Assembly (NCBI GenBank): GCA_037034305.1 | Contig: JBAGJY010000004.1 | Coordinates: 124,001 to 188,000 of the forward strand | Length of the DNA: 64,000 nucleotides | Origin: Streptantibioticus_A sp037034305 | GTDB taxonomy: Bacteria; Actinomycetota; Actinomycetes; Streptomycetales; Streptomycetaceae | Direction of reading: 5' to 3' | Part shown: piece after piece, positions 39,264 through 47,669 of the stretch | Layout of the letters: every line of letters begins with the position of its first letter | Position numbering within the stretch: position 1 is the stretch's first letter | Notes under the pieces: model-generated | Told to the model about the DNA's origin: nothing | The model's database searches: none | What the model saw: the letters and a program-made list of their open reading frames with translations, nothing else | Translations under genes and position numbers: made by a program

Positions 39264-40304
39264 ATGACACAGACACCCACGCAGCAGCAACCGCAGGCGC
39301 GCGCACACTTCGTCGTACCGGCCAAGCACCCCATGGTCACCGTCCTGGGATCGGGTGATTCGCTGCTGCGCGTGATCGAGCGGGCGTTCCCCACCGTGGA
39401 CATCCATGTCCGTGGCAACGAGATCAGCGCTGCCGGAGACGCGGCGGAAGTCGCCCTGGTGCAGCGCCTTTTCGACGAGATGATGCTGGTGCTGCGCACC
39501 GGCGCGCCGATGACGGAGGACGCAGTGGAGCGGTCGATCGCCATGCTCCGGCAGGACAGCGGACCGGACGGGCTGGAGGAGACCCCCGCCCAGGTCCTCA
39601 CCCAGAACATCCTCTCCAGCCGCGGCCGCACCATCCGCCCCAAGACGCTCAACCAGAAGCGGTACGTCGACGCGATCGACAAGCACACCATCGTCTTCGG
39701 CATCGGCCCGGCCGGTACCGGCAAGACCTATCTGGCGATGGCCAAGGCCGTCCAGGCGCTCCAGTCCAAGCAGGTCAACCGGATCATCCTCACCCGGCCC
39801 GCCGTGGAGGCGGGCGAGCGGCTCGGCTTCCTGCCCGGCACGCTGTACGAGAAGATCGACCCGTACCTGCGCCCGCTGTACGACGCGCTGCACGACATGA
39901 TCGACCCCGACTCGATCCCCCGGCTGATGGCGAACGGCACCATCGAGGTCGCCCCGCTCGCCTACATGCGCGGCCGCACCCTCAACGACGCCTTCATCAT
40001 CCTCGACGAGGCGCAGAACACCTCCGCCGAGCAGATGAAGATGTTCCTGACCCGCCTGGGCTTCGACTCCAAGATCGTCATCACCGGTGACATCACCCAG
40101 GTCGACCTGCCCGGCGGCACCAAGAGCGGACTGCGGCAGGTCGTGGAGATCCTGGACGGCGTCCAGGACGTCCACTTCGCCCGGCTCACCAGCACCGACG
40201 TGGTACGCCACAAGCTGGTCGGCCGGATCGTGGACGCCTACGAGGCCTATGACAACCGCAACGGCGGCCATACCGGCGGCCGCCGCGCCAGCAAGGGAAA
40301 GTAA
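39264..40304 (+). CDS. phoH: PhoH family ATPase
   Basis: A 346-residue PhoH-like P-loop ATPase, cytoplasmic and widely associated with RNA metabolism. An N-terminal KH-like region (about residues 20-90) precedes the ATPase: Walker A FGIGPAGTGKTYLA, RLGFLPGTLYEKIDPYLRPL, Walker B AFIILDEAQN and ITGDITQVDLP. ATG at 39264 (MTQTPTQQQ) was preferred to the upstream ATG at 39195. TACCCT around 39190 may be the -10 of this operon. ybeY follows after 12 bp, then the CNNM gene, the classic phoH-ybeY-corC-era order, here broken before era. Confidence 0.94.
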   Translation: MTQTPTQQQPQARAHFVVPAKHPMVTVLGSGDSLLRVIERAFPTVDIHVRGNEISAAGDAAEVALVQRLFDEMMLVLRTGAPMTEDAVERSIAMLRQDSGPDGLEETPAQVLTQNILSSRGRTIRPKTLNQKRYVDAIDKHTIVFGIGPAGTGKTYLAMAKAVQALQSKQVNRIILTRPAVEAGERLGFLPGTLYEKIDPYLRPLYDALHDMIDPDSIPRLMANGTIEVAPLAYMRGRTLNDAFIILDEAQNTSAEQMKMFLTRLGFDSKIVITGDITQVDLPGGTKSGLRQVVEILDGVQDVHFARLTSTDVVRHKLVGRIVDAYEAYDNRNGGHTGGRRASKGK

Positions 40305-40316
40305 AAGACACCGCAC

Positions 40317-40814
40317 ATGGCGATCGACGTCAACAACGAGTCCGGCTGGCAGATCGACGAGCAGTCGGTGCTCGAAGTCGCCCGTTACGCACTCCAGCGC
40401 ATGCGCATCCACCCCATGTCAGAGCTCTCGATCATCGTCGTGGACGCCGACGCCATGGAACAGCTGCACATCCAGTGGATGGACCTGCCGGGCCCCACCG
40501 ATGTGATGTCCTTCCCGATGGACGAGCTGCGTCCGCCGGGCAAGGACGACGAGGAGCCGCCGCAGGGCCTGCTCGGTGACATCGTGCTGTGCCCCGAGGT
40601 CGCCAAGAAGCAGGGCGAGCAGGCACCCACCCAGCACTCGATGGACGAGGAGCTGCAACTGCTCACCGTGCACGGCGTGCTGCACCTGCTCGGCTACGAC
40701 CACGAGGAGCCGGGGGAGAAGGCCGAGATGTTCGGCCTACAGAAGGCGATCCTGGACGACTGGCGCGCCGAGCGCGGCGTCGAAGGGCCCTCCCCGGCCC
40801 CCACCACCCACTGA
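40317..40814 (+). CDS. ybeY: Endoribonuclease YbeY (rRNA maturation)
   Basis: A 165-residue zinc-dependent RNase implicated in 16S rRNA 3' maturation and 70S quality control. The HxxxHxxxxxH zinc motif reads HGVLHLLGYDHEEPGEKAEM, preceded by the family's TDVMSFPMD and LLGDIVLCPEVA. It lies 12 bp after phoH and is followed after 5 bp by the CNNM/CorC gene. The partner Era lies 4.2 kb downstream. A short acidic/Pro tail ends the protein. Confidence 0.95.
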   Translation: MAIDVNNESGWQIDEQSVLEVARYALQRMRIHPMSELSIIVVDADAMEQLHIQWMDLPGPTDVMSFPMDELRPPGKDDEEPPQGLLGDIVLCPEVAKKQGEQAPTQHSMDEELQLLTVHGVLHLLGYDHEEPGEKAEMFGLQKAILDDWRAERGVEGPSPAPTTH

Positions 40815-40819
40815 CCGCC

Positions 40820-42109
40820 GTGATCATCGCAAGTGTCCTGCTCGTCGTCATCGCCTGGCTCGCCGCCTGCGCCGAGGCGGGCCTGGCCCGCACCTCGCGG
40901 TTCCGCGCCGAGGAGGCGGCCAGGGCGGGTCGGCGCGGCAGCGCCAGACTGCTGGCGGTCGCCTCCGACCCCACTCGCTACCTCAATGTGGCGCTGCTGG
41001 TGCGGGTCGGCTGCGAGATGGCCGCCGCGGCCCTGATCACCGTGGTCTGCCTGCGCTCCTTCGACCGGACCTGGCAGGCGCTGACGGTGGCCATCGGGGT
41101 GATGGTGCTGGTCAGCTATGTCGCGGTGGGCGTCTCACCGCGCACCATCGGCCGCCAGCACCCGCTGAACACGGCCACCGCCGCCGCGTACGTCCTGCTG
41201 CCGCTGGCGCGGATCATGGGACCGGTGCCCAAGCTGCTCATCCTGATCGGTAACGCGCTCACTCCCGGCAGGGGTTTCCGGCAGGGGCCGTTCGCCTCCG
41301 AGGCGGAGCTGCGCGCCCTGGTCGACCTCGCGGAGCAGGACTCGCTGATCGAGGACGAGGAGCGCCGCATGGTGCACTCGGTCTTCGAACTCGGTGACAC
41401 GATCGTGCGCGAGGTGATGGTGCCGCGCACCGACCTGATCATGATCGAGCGGACCAAGACGATCCGGCAGGCGCTCACCCTCGCGCTGCGCAGTGGCTTC
41501 TCGCGCATCCCGGTCACCGGTGAGAACGAGGACGACGTGGTCGGCATGGTCTACCTCAAGGACCTGGCGCGGCGTGTGCACATCAACCGCGAGTCGGAGA
41601 ACGACCCGGTCACCACGGTCATGCGGCCCGCCACGTTCGTACCCGACACCAAGAACGCGGGCGACCTGCTGCGCGAGATGCAGCGGGACCGCAACCATGT
41701 CGCGGTCGTCATCGACGAGTACGGCGGCACCGCCGGGATCGTCACCATCGAGGACATCCTCGAAGAGATCGTCGGCGAGATCACCGACGAGTACGACCGT
41801 GAACTGCCGCCGGTCGTCGACCTCGGCGACGGCAGTTTCCGGGTCACCTCCCGGCTGGACATCGGCGACCTCGGCGAGCTGTACGGGGTGAAGCTGGACG
41901 ACGAGGACGTGGAGACCGTCGGCGGTCTGCTGGCCAAGGCCCTCGGCCGGGTGCCGATCCCCGGCGCCACGGCGCTCGTTGAGCTTCCCGAGGAGGCCGG
42001 CGCGCCCGGGGCACTGCGCCTCACGGCGGAGTCACCGTCCGGGCGGCGCAACCGGATCGGCACCGTTCTGGTCGAGCCCGCGCAGGTCGCGACGGGTTCG
42101 CCGGAGTAG
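40820..42109 (+). CDS. CNNM/CorC family membrane protein with DUF21, tandem CBS and transporter-associated domains
   Basis: A 429-residue protein, often annotated hemolysin or CorC, with four hydrophobic segments in residues 1-140 (DUF21/CNNM), a CBS pair about 200-320 (VMVPRTDLIMI, GFSRIPVTGENEDDVVGMV, HVAVVIDEYGGTAGIVTIED) and a C-terminal CorC_HlyC domain (SFRVTSRLDIGDLGELYGV). CNNM proteins bind Mg-ATP and take part in magnesium efflux. GTG 40820 was chosen as the first good start after the ybeY stop; five bases separate them, so translational coupling is likely. Confidence 0.9.
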   Translation: MIIASVLLVVIAWLAACAEAGLARTSRFRAEEAARAGRRGSARLLAVASDPTRYLNVALLVRVGCEMAAAALITVVCLRSFDRTWQALTVAIGVMVLVSYVAVGVSPRTIGRQHPLNTATAAAYVLLPLARIMGPVPKLLILIGNALTPGRGFRQGPFASEAELRALVDLAEQDSLIEDEERRMVHSVFELGDTIVREVMVPRTDLIMIERTKTIRQALTLALRSGFSRIPVTGENEDDVVGMVYLKDLARRVHINRESENDPVTTVMRPATFVPDTKNAGDLLREMQRDRNHVAVVIDEYGGTAGIVTIEDILEEIVGEITDEYDRELPPVVDLGDGSFRVTSRLDIGDLGELYGVKLDDEDVETVGGLLAKALGRVPIPGATALVELPEEAGAPGALRLTAESPSGRRNRIGTVLVEPAQVATGSPE

Positions 42110-42162
42110 GCGGGCGCGCGGGGTCCGGCTGACCCACGCCCACCCGCCGTCACCGCCCCTCC

Positions 42163-43566
42163 TCACCGGCGCCGTAGCCCCAGTGCCGTGGCGACCGCCA
42201 CCGCCGCGACGATCGCGGCGTCCACGCCGAGGCCCAGCCGGACACCGTCCAGCAGGTTGGCGCGGGACGCCGCCAGCGCCCCGAGCAGCGGGATGCCGAT
42301 CGTCATGCCCAACTGCTGGGAGCTGGTCACCAGTCCGGTCGCCAACCCCTGCTCGTGGTCCGGCAGTCCTGAGGTGGCGGTGACGCCGTACGAGACGATC
42401 ACCCACATGTGGCCGACACACGAGATCGTCACCGCGGCCAGCGCCAGCCACGTACCGTACGAACCGCCGCCCAGGAAGACCAGCGTCGCCGTCACCACCG
42501 CCTGCAGCAGCAGACCGCCCACCAGTGTCCTGCGCACCCCGAACCGGCCCACCACGCGCGCCGCCGTCGAGCCGGTCACCGCGGCGCCGAGCCCCTGTAC
42601 ACCGAAGACCAGACCGGTCTGGAACGCGTTCAGCCCGCGGACCTCCTGCAGGTACAGGGTGAGCAGGAAGACCACCGTGCTCATCATCGAGAACGTGGTG
42701 ATCCCGGCCAGGTTGCCCCACGCCACCGACGGGCGGCGCAGCATCCGCAGCGAGACCATCGGCTCGACCACCCGCGACTCGACCAGCAAGAACGCGCCCA
42801 GCAGTGCCACACCCGCCACCAGCGCCACGATCACGTCGGCGCCGCCGAAGCCGCGCTGCGAGGCGGTGGACAGCGCGTAGATCAGCGCCAGCAGGGCGCC
42901 GGTGACGGTCACCGCGCCGGGCACGTCGATGCGCTGCCCGACGGTGTTCCTCGACTCGGTGAGCAGTCCGGGGGCGGCGGCCAGCACCAGCACCCCGGCG
43001 GCGCCCAGCAGGCCCATCGTGGAGCGCCAGCCGAACGTGTCCGTCAGCGTGCCGCCGAGCACCATGCCGACGGTGAAGCCCAGCGACATCAGGGTGCCGC
43101 TGATGCCCAACGCCCGTTCGCGCTGCGGCCCTTCGGGGAACGTGGTGGTCAGCAGCGACATCCCGGTCGGCACGATCACCGCGGCGCCCAGCCCCTGCAC
43201 CGCCCGGCCGAGCAGGAACACCGCCGGATCCCAGGCCAGGGTGGCCAGTACCGACGCCGCGGTGAACACCGCGAGCCCGGTGAGGAACAGCCTGCGCCGC
43301 CCGAACAGGTCGGCGATCCGGCCGAACAGCAGCAGGAAACCGCCGGACGGCAGGGCGAACGCGGTGACCGCCCACTGCAGGTTGGCCTGGCTCATGCCCA
43401 GGTCCCTGCCGAGCACCGGTAGCGCCACGTTCAGGATGGAGAAGTCCAGCGCGATCATGAACTGGGCCGCGCACAGGACGAACAGGACCAGTCTGGCGCG
43501 GGTGGTCAGCCGCGCGGGTGCGTTGACCGCGGTACCGGTAGGGGGAGTTGAGGTGTCGATCGCCAT
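42163..43566 (-). CDS. MFS drug:proton antiporter, DHA2 (EmrB/QacA) type
   Basis: A 467-residue 14-helix-type exporter. Helix 1 has ALDFSILNVALPVLGRDLGM (motif D1), the loop 2/3 motif is GRIADLFGRRRLFL, and motif C is GFTVGMVLGGTLTDTFGWR. It is divergent from an MmyB-type regulator with a 7-bp-arm palindrome in the 94-bp spacer, so it is probably controlled by that regulator. It interrupts the phoH-ybeY-CNNM-era order, suggesting a secondary insertion. A second such pair, with an equally long regulator, occurs at 57.0-59.5 kb. Confidence 0.9.
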   Translation of the reverse strand: MAIDTSTPPTGTAVNAPARLTTRARLVLFVLCAAQFMIALDFSILNVALPVLGRDLGMSQANLQWAVTAFALPSGGFLLLFGRIADLFGRRRLFLTGLAVFTAASVLATLAWDPAVFLLGRAVQGLGAAVIVPTGMSLLTTTFPEGPQRERALGISGTLMSLGFTVGMVLGGTLTDTFGWRSTMGLLGAAGVLVLAAAPGLLTESRNTVGQRIDVPGAVTVTGALLALIYALSTASQRGFGGADVIVALVAGVALLGAFLLVESRVVEPMVSLRMLRRPSVAWGNLAGITTFSMMSTVVFLLTLYLQEVRGLNAFQTGLVFGVQGLGAAVTGSTAARVVGRFGVRRTLVGGLLLQAVVTATLVFLGGGSYGTWLALAAVTISCVGHMWVIVSYGVTATSGLPDHEQGLATGLVTSSQQLGMTIGIPLLGALAASRANLLDGVRLGLGVDAAIVAAVAVATALGLRRR

Positions 43567-43616
43567 GCCGTCAAGCCTCCGGTGATCCGGAAGGCCGTGG
43601 GGAGCGCCGGATTATG

Positions 43617-43635
43617 CTGGTGGCTGGACCACCAG
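43617..43635. promoter_or_regulatory. Palindrome between the MFS gene and its divergent regulator
   Basis: CTGGTGG (43617-43623) and CCACCAG (43629-43635) are perfect 7-bp arms 5 bp apart, 51 bp upstream of the MFS start and 25 bp upstream of the regulator start. This placement suits an operator that represses both promoters. Confidence 0.5.
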
Positions 43636-43660
43636 GCAGCGCCGATCAGGGGGAACACGC

Positions 43661-44536
43661 GTGGAACAGCCGGTCAAGTCCGTCCGATCACCGCGCCGTC
43701 AGGAACTGCGGGAGTTCCTGATGAACCGCCGGGCCAGGGTCACTCCGGCGCAGGCCGGGCTGCCGGACGGCGGAGCGCGCCGCCGCACCCCCGGGCTGCG
43801 CCGCGAGGAGGTCGCGGTGCTCGCCGGGGTCGGTGCCTCCTGGTACCAGTGGCTGGAGCAGGGCCGGGACATCTCGGTCTCGTCCCAGGTGCTGGACTCG
43901 GTCGCCCGGGTGCTGCGGCTCAACGACGCCGAGCGGCGCCACCTCTACGTACTCGCCGGACTCAACCCCCCGCTGCCGCGCGCCGAGTCGCGCGAGGTCT
44001 CCTGCGAGGGGATGAAGCGGCTGATCGACGCGTGGATGCCGTTCCCGGCCCACGTCATGGACGCGTACTGGAACATCATCGCCTTCAACGAGGCGGCCGG
44101 ACTTACCTTCGGCTTCGCCGAGAACGACACCAACTGCCTGGTCAGCTTCTTCACCAACCAGGTCTACCGCAGCCGCGCCAACACCGGCGGCGCCATCGCC
44201 GCCTCGATCGTCGCCCAGTACCGGGCCGCCGCCTCCGAGCACCCGGACGACCCGGGGTTCCGCGCGGTGGTGGACGAACTGGCCAGTGTGTGCGACGAGT
44301 TCGCGCGGCTGTGGGCGCGCGGCGACGTACAGCCCAGTGGGCAGGTGGTGAAGGAGATCGTGCACCCGGTGGTCGGCTCGCTGTGCTTTGAGAGCACCCA
44401 ACTGCGGATTCCGGCCCGGCCGGACCTGACCATCGTGATGCACAATCCGGTGCCCGGCACGCGGACCGCCGAGAAGCTGGAGCGGCTGACCGCGCCGGAG
44501 GGGCGCCGGGAGACCATCCACCCGGTGGCCAGCTGA
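43661..44536 (+). CDS. XRE-type HTH regulator with MmyB-like ligand-binding domain
   Basis: A 291-residue regulator. Residues 10-90 form the Xre-like HTH: ELREFLMNRRARVTPAQAGL, RRTPGLRREEVAVLAGVGAS and WYQWLEQGRDISVSSQVLDS, the signature of the MmyB group. The remaining 180 residues are the MmyB-like PAS-type ligand domain (VMDAYWNIIAFNEAAGLTFG). GTG 43661 has GGGGA upstream. It is divergent from a DHA2 exporter. Homologues are reported to bind small ligands such as fatty acids in one crystal structure, but the inducer here is unknown. Confidence 0.88.
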   Translation: MEQPVKSVRSPRRQELREFLMNRRARVTPAQAGLPDGGARRRTPGLRREEVAVLAGVGASWYQWLEQGRDISVSSQVLDSVARVLRLNDAERRHLYVLAGLNPPLPRAESREVSCEGMKRLIDAWMPFPAHVMDAYWNIIAFNEAAGLTFGFAENDTNCLVSFFTNQVYRSRANTGGAIAASIVAQYRAAASEHPDDPGFRAVVDELASVCDEFARLWARGDVQPSGQVVKEIVHPVVGSLCFESTQLRIPARPDLTIVMHNPVPGTRTAEKLERLTAPEGRRETIHPVAS

Positions 44537-44558
44537 ACCTCCGCCGTATGCTCGCTCC

Positions 44559-44909
44559 ATGAGCGACGCAGCAGCCATCGATCCCGAGGACCGCAAGATC
44601 ATCACGCTGGCCCGCTCGGTGCGCGCCCGCAACGGTGTGCCCGAGGGCGCGGCGGTACGGGACGAGACGGGCCGTACGTATGTCGCCGGGACGGTGGAGC
44701 TGGCCTCGCTGAAGCTGAGCGCGCTGGCCACCGCCATCGCGATGGCGGTCGCCAGCGGGGCGAAGTCCCTGGAGGCCGCGGCCGTGGTCAGCGAGGCGGA
44801 GGCCGTCCCGGCCGAGGACCAGGCGATCGTCCGCGACCTGGGCGGCTCCGGCATCCCCGTCTTCCTGGCGGCGGCGGACGGCACCGTGCGCACCCGCCTG
44901 GAGGTGTGA
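44559..44909 (+). CDS. Cytidine-deaminase-like protein lacking the zinc site
   Basis: A 116-residue protein with the outline of a cytidine deaminase (GAAVRDETGRTYVAGTVE, then a helix, then PVFLAAADGTV), but the zinc and proton-shuttle motifs are gone: the family's CAE helix start reads SAL (KLSALATAIA) and PCGACR is replaced by AEDQAIVR. Without Cys/His ligands it cannot be a classical deaminase and may be a structural or regulatory relative. Streptomyces genomes carry such a gene between the CorC-type gene and era, so it is a conserved feature rather than decay. A functional role with Era is speculation. Confidence 0.75.
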   Translation: MSDAAAIDPEDRKIITLARSVRARNGVPEGAAVRDETGRTYVAGTVELASLKLSALATAIAMAVASGAKSLEAAAVVSEAEAVPAEDQAIVRDLGGSGIPVFLAAADGTVRTRLEV

Positions 44910-45033
44910 GGCACACGATCCGGGCCGCCCGAAGGCCGTCCGGCGCCGTGCCGGCGAACGGCCGGGGAGGCGCGCTGCGGCGGTGCCGTGGCGACCGCGA
45001 GCGGTGTCGGCAGACCCACTGCCGCCCATCAGG

Positions 45034-45039
45034 GACAAT
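45034..45039 (+). promoter_or_regulatory. GACAAT box upstream of era
   Basis: GACAAT lies 7 nt before the chosen era ATG in the context GGGACAATG. The same 9-mer precedes hemW (19445-19453) and dusB (59501-59509), and GCGACAATG precedes the recO upstream frame (50552-50560). It may be a -10 for leaderless or short-leader messages. Confidence 0.4.
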
Positions 45040-45046
45040 GGGCGGC

Positions 45047-46042
45047 ATGAGCGTTCCCACAGATTCCCCGCAGAACTCCCACCGGGCCGGTTTCGCCTGC
45101 TTCGTCGGCCGGCCCAACGCGGGAAAGTCCACCCTCACGAACGCTCTGGTCGGCCAGAAGGTGGCGATCACCTCCAACCGCCCGCAGACCACCCGGCACA
45201 CCGTGCGCGGCATCGTGCACCGCCCGGACGCCCAGCTCGTGCTGGTGGACACCCCCGGGCTGCACAAGCCGCGCACGCTGCTCGGCGAACGGCTCAACGA
45301 CGTGGTGCGGACCACCTGGTCCGAGGTCGACGTGATCGGCTTCTGCCTGCCCGCCGACCAGAAGCTCGGCCCCGGTGACCGGTTCATCGCCAAGGAACTG
45401 GCGGAGATCAAGAAGACCCCCAAGGTCGCCATCGTCACCAAGACCGACCTGGTCGAGCCCGAGCAGCTCGCCGCCCAGCTGATCGCCGTCGACCAGCTCG
45501 GCAGGGAACTGGGCATCGAGTGGGCGCAGATCGTTCCGGTCTCGGCGGTGGCCGCGGAGAAGGAAGCGGGACGCGGTCCCTCGGTTGAGGGCGGTGGCGG
45601 TCGAGGGGCTGGCCAGGTGTCGCTCCTCGCCGACCTGCTGGTCCCGCTGCTCCCGGAGGGCCCCACGCTCTACCCGGAGGGCGACCTCACCGACGAGCCC
45701 GAGCAGGTCATGGTCGCCGAGCTGATCCGCGAGGCGGCCCTGGAGGGCGTGCGGGACGAGCTGCCGCACTCGATCGCGGTCGTCGTCGAGGAGATGCTGC
45801 CGCGCGAGGGCCGCCCGGAGAGCAAGCCGCTGGTCGATGTGCACGCCAACATCTACATCGAACGCCCAAGCCAGAAGGGCATCATCATCGGCCCCAAGGG
45901 CGCCCGCCTGAAGGAGGTCGGCACCAAGGCCCGCAAGCACATCGAGGCGCTCCTCGGGACACCCGTCTTCCTGGACCTGCATGTGAAGGTCGCCAAGGAC
46001 TGGCAGCGGGACCCCAAGCAGCTGCGGAAGCTGGGCTTTTGA
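45047..46042 (+). CDS. era: GTPase Era (ribosome biogenesis)
   Basis: A 331-residue GTPase with a C-terminal KH domain that binds the 3' end of 16S rRNA. G1 is GRPNAGKSTLTNA, G3 VDTPGLHKP, G4 TKTDLV and the KH signature IIIGPKGARLKEVGTKARK. A Gly/Glu-rich insertion of roughly 20 residues (around EAGRGPSVEGGGGRGAG) separates the GTPase and KH parts, longer than in Era of E. coli. ATG 45047 (MSVPTDSPQ) was chosen; ATG 45038 overlaps the GACAAT box. It is the last gene of the phoH-ybeY-CorC-era group, displaced by an exporter cassette. Confidence 0.95.
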   Translation: MSVPTDSPQNSHRAGFACFVGRPNAGKSTLTNALVGQKVAITSNRPQTTRHTVRGIVHRPDAQLVLVDTPGLHKPRTLLGERLNDVVRTTWSEVDVIGFCLPADQKLGPGDRFIAKELAEIKKTPKVAIVTKTDLVEPEQLAAQLIAVDQLGRELGIEWAQIVPVSAVAAEKEAGRGPSVEGGGGRGAGQVSLLADLLVPLLPEGPTLYPEGDLTDEPEQVMVAELIREAALEGVRDELPHSIAVVVEEMLPREGRPESKPLVDVHANIYIERPSQKGIIIGPKGARLKEVGTKARKHIEALLGTPVFLDLHVKVAKDWQRDPKQLRKLGF

Positions 46043-46108
46043 GCCCAACCGCCGCGGCCGGGGGCTGGAGGGGACCGGTTGCCTGGGCGCGCGGCGGCGC
46101 GAAGGCGC

Positions 46109-46375
46109 CTACCCCGGTTCGCCCAACACCCTTGTGATCAGCTCGCGTTGGGGCGCGGACAGCTCGGGGTCGGCGCAGTACGCCGTGACGCCGTCCACGT
46201 CGAGTTCGTAGCTGAAACCGTCCGGCACCCCCCGCGGACGCTCCGGCCGCCCGTCCGCGAGGGCGGCCAGGGCCAAGGACCGCAGCCGCGCCTCGTCGGG
46301 GCGGCCGGTGGTGTCCAGCTCCGCCCACCGGGTGATCGCGGCGAAGCCGCCGGTCCTCGTCACCACTATCCGCAT
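46109..46375 (-). CDS. Emfourin-like protealysin inhibitor
   Basis: An 88-residue protein beginning MRIVVTRTGGFAAITRWAEL, the typical start of emfourin, a slow, tight-binding protein inhibitor of protealysin-like M4 proteases. It lies 9 bp downstream of an M4 protease gene on the same strand, the same arrangement as the known protealysin-emfourin operon. No signal peptide, so both partners would begin in the cytoplasm. The role is inferred from N-terminal similarity and context. Confidence 0.8.
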   Translation of the reverse strand: MRIVVTRTGGFAAITRWAELDTTGRPDEARLRSLALAALADGRPERPRGVPDGFSYELDVDGVTAYCADPELSAPQRELITRVLGEPG

Positions 46376-46384
46376 GCTCTAGGC

Positions 46385-47500
46385 CTACCCCTGCGACGAG
46401 GAGGGCGCACCCTCGGGCGCCGCCTGCCGGGGGAGTGTCGCGCTGGCCGCCACACCGACCTGGGACCAGGCCTTGACCACCGCCTGGTGCTCCTCCCCGT
46501 CCCCGTACCGGGCGTGCGCCGCCGCCGCGGTGGCCCTGGCGAAGGCGGCGAAGTCGGCGTCCGAGGAGAGCTGGCCGCCGGTCAGGGTGTCGTACCAGAT
46601 CCGTCCGGCGCGCTCCCAGCTGTGCCCGCCGAGCGCGACGGCGACCAGGTAGAAGGCGTGGTTGGGAATGCCGGAGTTGATGTGCACGCCGCCGTTGTCC
46701 TGCGAGGTGGTGACGTAGCCGTCCATGGTGGCGGGCTGCGGGTCCTTGCCGAGTGCCGGGTCGTCGTAGGCGGTCCCCGGCGCCTTCATGGAGCGCAGCG
46801 CGACGCCGTGGATCCCGGGCACCAGGACGTCCGCGCCGATCAGCCAGTCGGCCTGGTCGCTGGTCTGTCCGAGCGCGTACTGCTTGATGATCGAGCCGAA
46901 GACGTCGGACACCGACTCGTTGAGCGCCCCGGACTGCCCGAAGTACTGGAGGTTCGCCGAGTACTGGGTGACGCCGTGCGTCAGCTCGTGCCCGATCACG
47001 TCGACGGAGCCGGTGAAGTCCTGGAAGATCCGCCCGTCGCCGTCGCCGAAGACCATCTGCCTGCCGTCCCAGAAGGCGTTGTTGTAGTTCCGCCCGTAGT
47101 GGACGCTGGCGTTCAGCGGCAGGCCCCGGCCGTCGATGGAGTGCCGCCGGTACGCCCGGAGGTACAGCTCGAAGGTGGCGCCGAGACCGTCGTAGGCGTG
47201 GTTGACCGGCTGGTCCTGCACCGGGCTCGCGCCCTCCGCGCGCACCCTGGTACCGGGCAGCGTCTGCTCGTGCCCGGCGTCGTAGATGGTGCGCTCCGGC
47301 CGGTCGCTGACCGCCCCGGCGGCGGGCTCGACGGGCGCCGGGACGCCCATCCGGCGCCGGGTGCGGTGTGCGGCGTCCAGTTCCAGGGTGTACCGCGCCG
47401 GAAGGTGCACTGCGGGATCCTCGTGCCGGGCGAGGGACTCCAGCAGGTGCGGCGGGACGATCGGGCAGAAGACGGGACGGTGAGCAGGCGCGTGGGTCAT
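46385..47500 (-). CDS. Protealysin-like M4 zinc metallopeptidase
   Basis: A 371-residue thermolysin-family protease with a short precursor and no signal peptide. The protealysin-type propeptide motif CPIVPPHLLESLARH is near the N-terminus, the zinc site is VIGHELTHGVTQ (His171, Glu172, His175), the third ligand lies in GALNESVSDVFG (Glu195) and the catalytic His region in GGVHINSGIPNHAFYL. The start at ATG 47500 keeps this propeptide near the N-terminus; an upstream start would add an Arg-rich tail. It forms an operon with emfourin. Protealysin-like enzymes have been linked to bacterial interaction with hosts and competitors; the function here is unknown. Confidence 0.9.
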   Translation of the reverse strand: MTHAPAHRPVFCPIVPPHLLESLARHEDPAVHLPARYTLELDAAHRTRRRMGVPAPVEPAAGAVSDRPERTIYDAGHEQTLPGTRVRAEGASPVQDQPVNHAYDGLGATFELYLRAYRRHSIDGRGLPLNASVHYGRNYNNAFWDGRQMVFGDGDGRIFQDFTGSVDVIGHELTHGVTQYSANLQYFGQSGALNESVSDVFGSIIKQYALGQTSDQADWLIGADVLVPGIHGVALRSMKAPGTAYDDPALGKDPQPATMDGYVTTSQDNGGVHINSGIPNHAFYLVAVALGGHSWERAGRIWYDTLTGGQLSSDADFAAFARATAAAAHARYGDGEEHQAVVKAWSQVGVAASATLPRQAAPEGAPSSSQG

Positions 47501-47654
47501 GCCCCGCAATCTGGCATCGCGTAGCGGAGTTGTCACGGTACGTGCCCGTAATTGACGAGAACGAGTGGAGAATTCGGGTTTGCGACGTGTTGGCCCGGCG
47601 TCTTGCATACTGAGAGGAACGGGCTTCTCCCGTGCGCCGTGGGGCCTGCCGGGC

Positions 47655-47660
47655 TAGGCT
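47655..47660 (+). promoter_or_regulatory. Candidate -10 box of the leuA leader transcript
   Basis: TAGGCT ends 9 nt before the ATG of the leuA leader peptide, so the message would have almost no 5' UTR, much as at leuS (TACCCT, 6 nt). No clear -35 is seen. Confidence 0.4.
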
Positions 47661-47669
47661 TCCCACACC

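Noticed and set aside
43617..43635. DasR (dre) site between the MFS gene and its regulator
   Set aside because: The palindrome resembles TGGTCTAGACCA only partly and its spacing differs; a local operator is the simpler reading.
42163..44536. Defence island or biosynthetic cluster around the inserted exporter genes
   Set aside because: Only exporters and regulators are present; there are no nucleases, toxins, synthases or tailoring enzymes to support a system.
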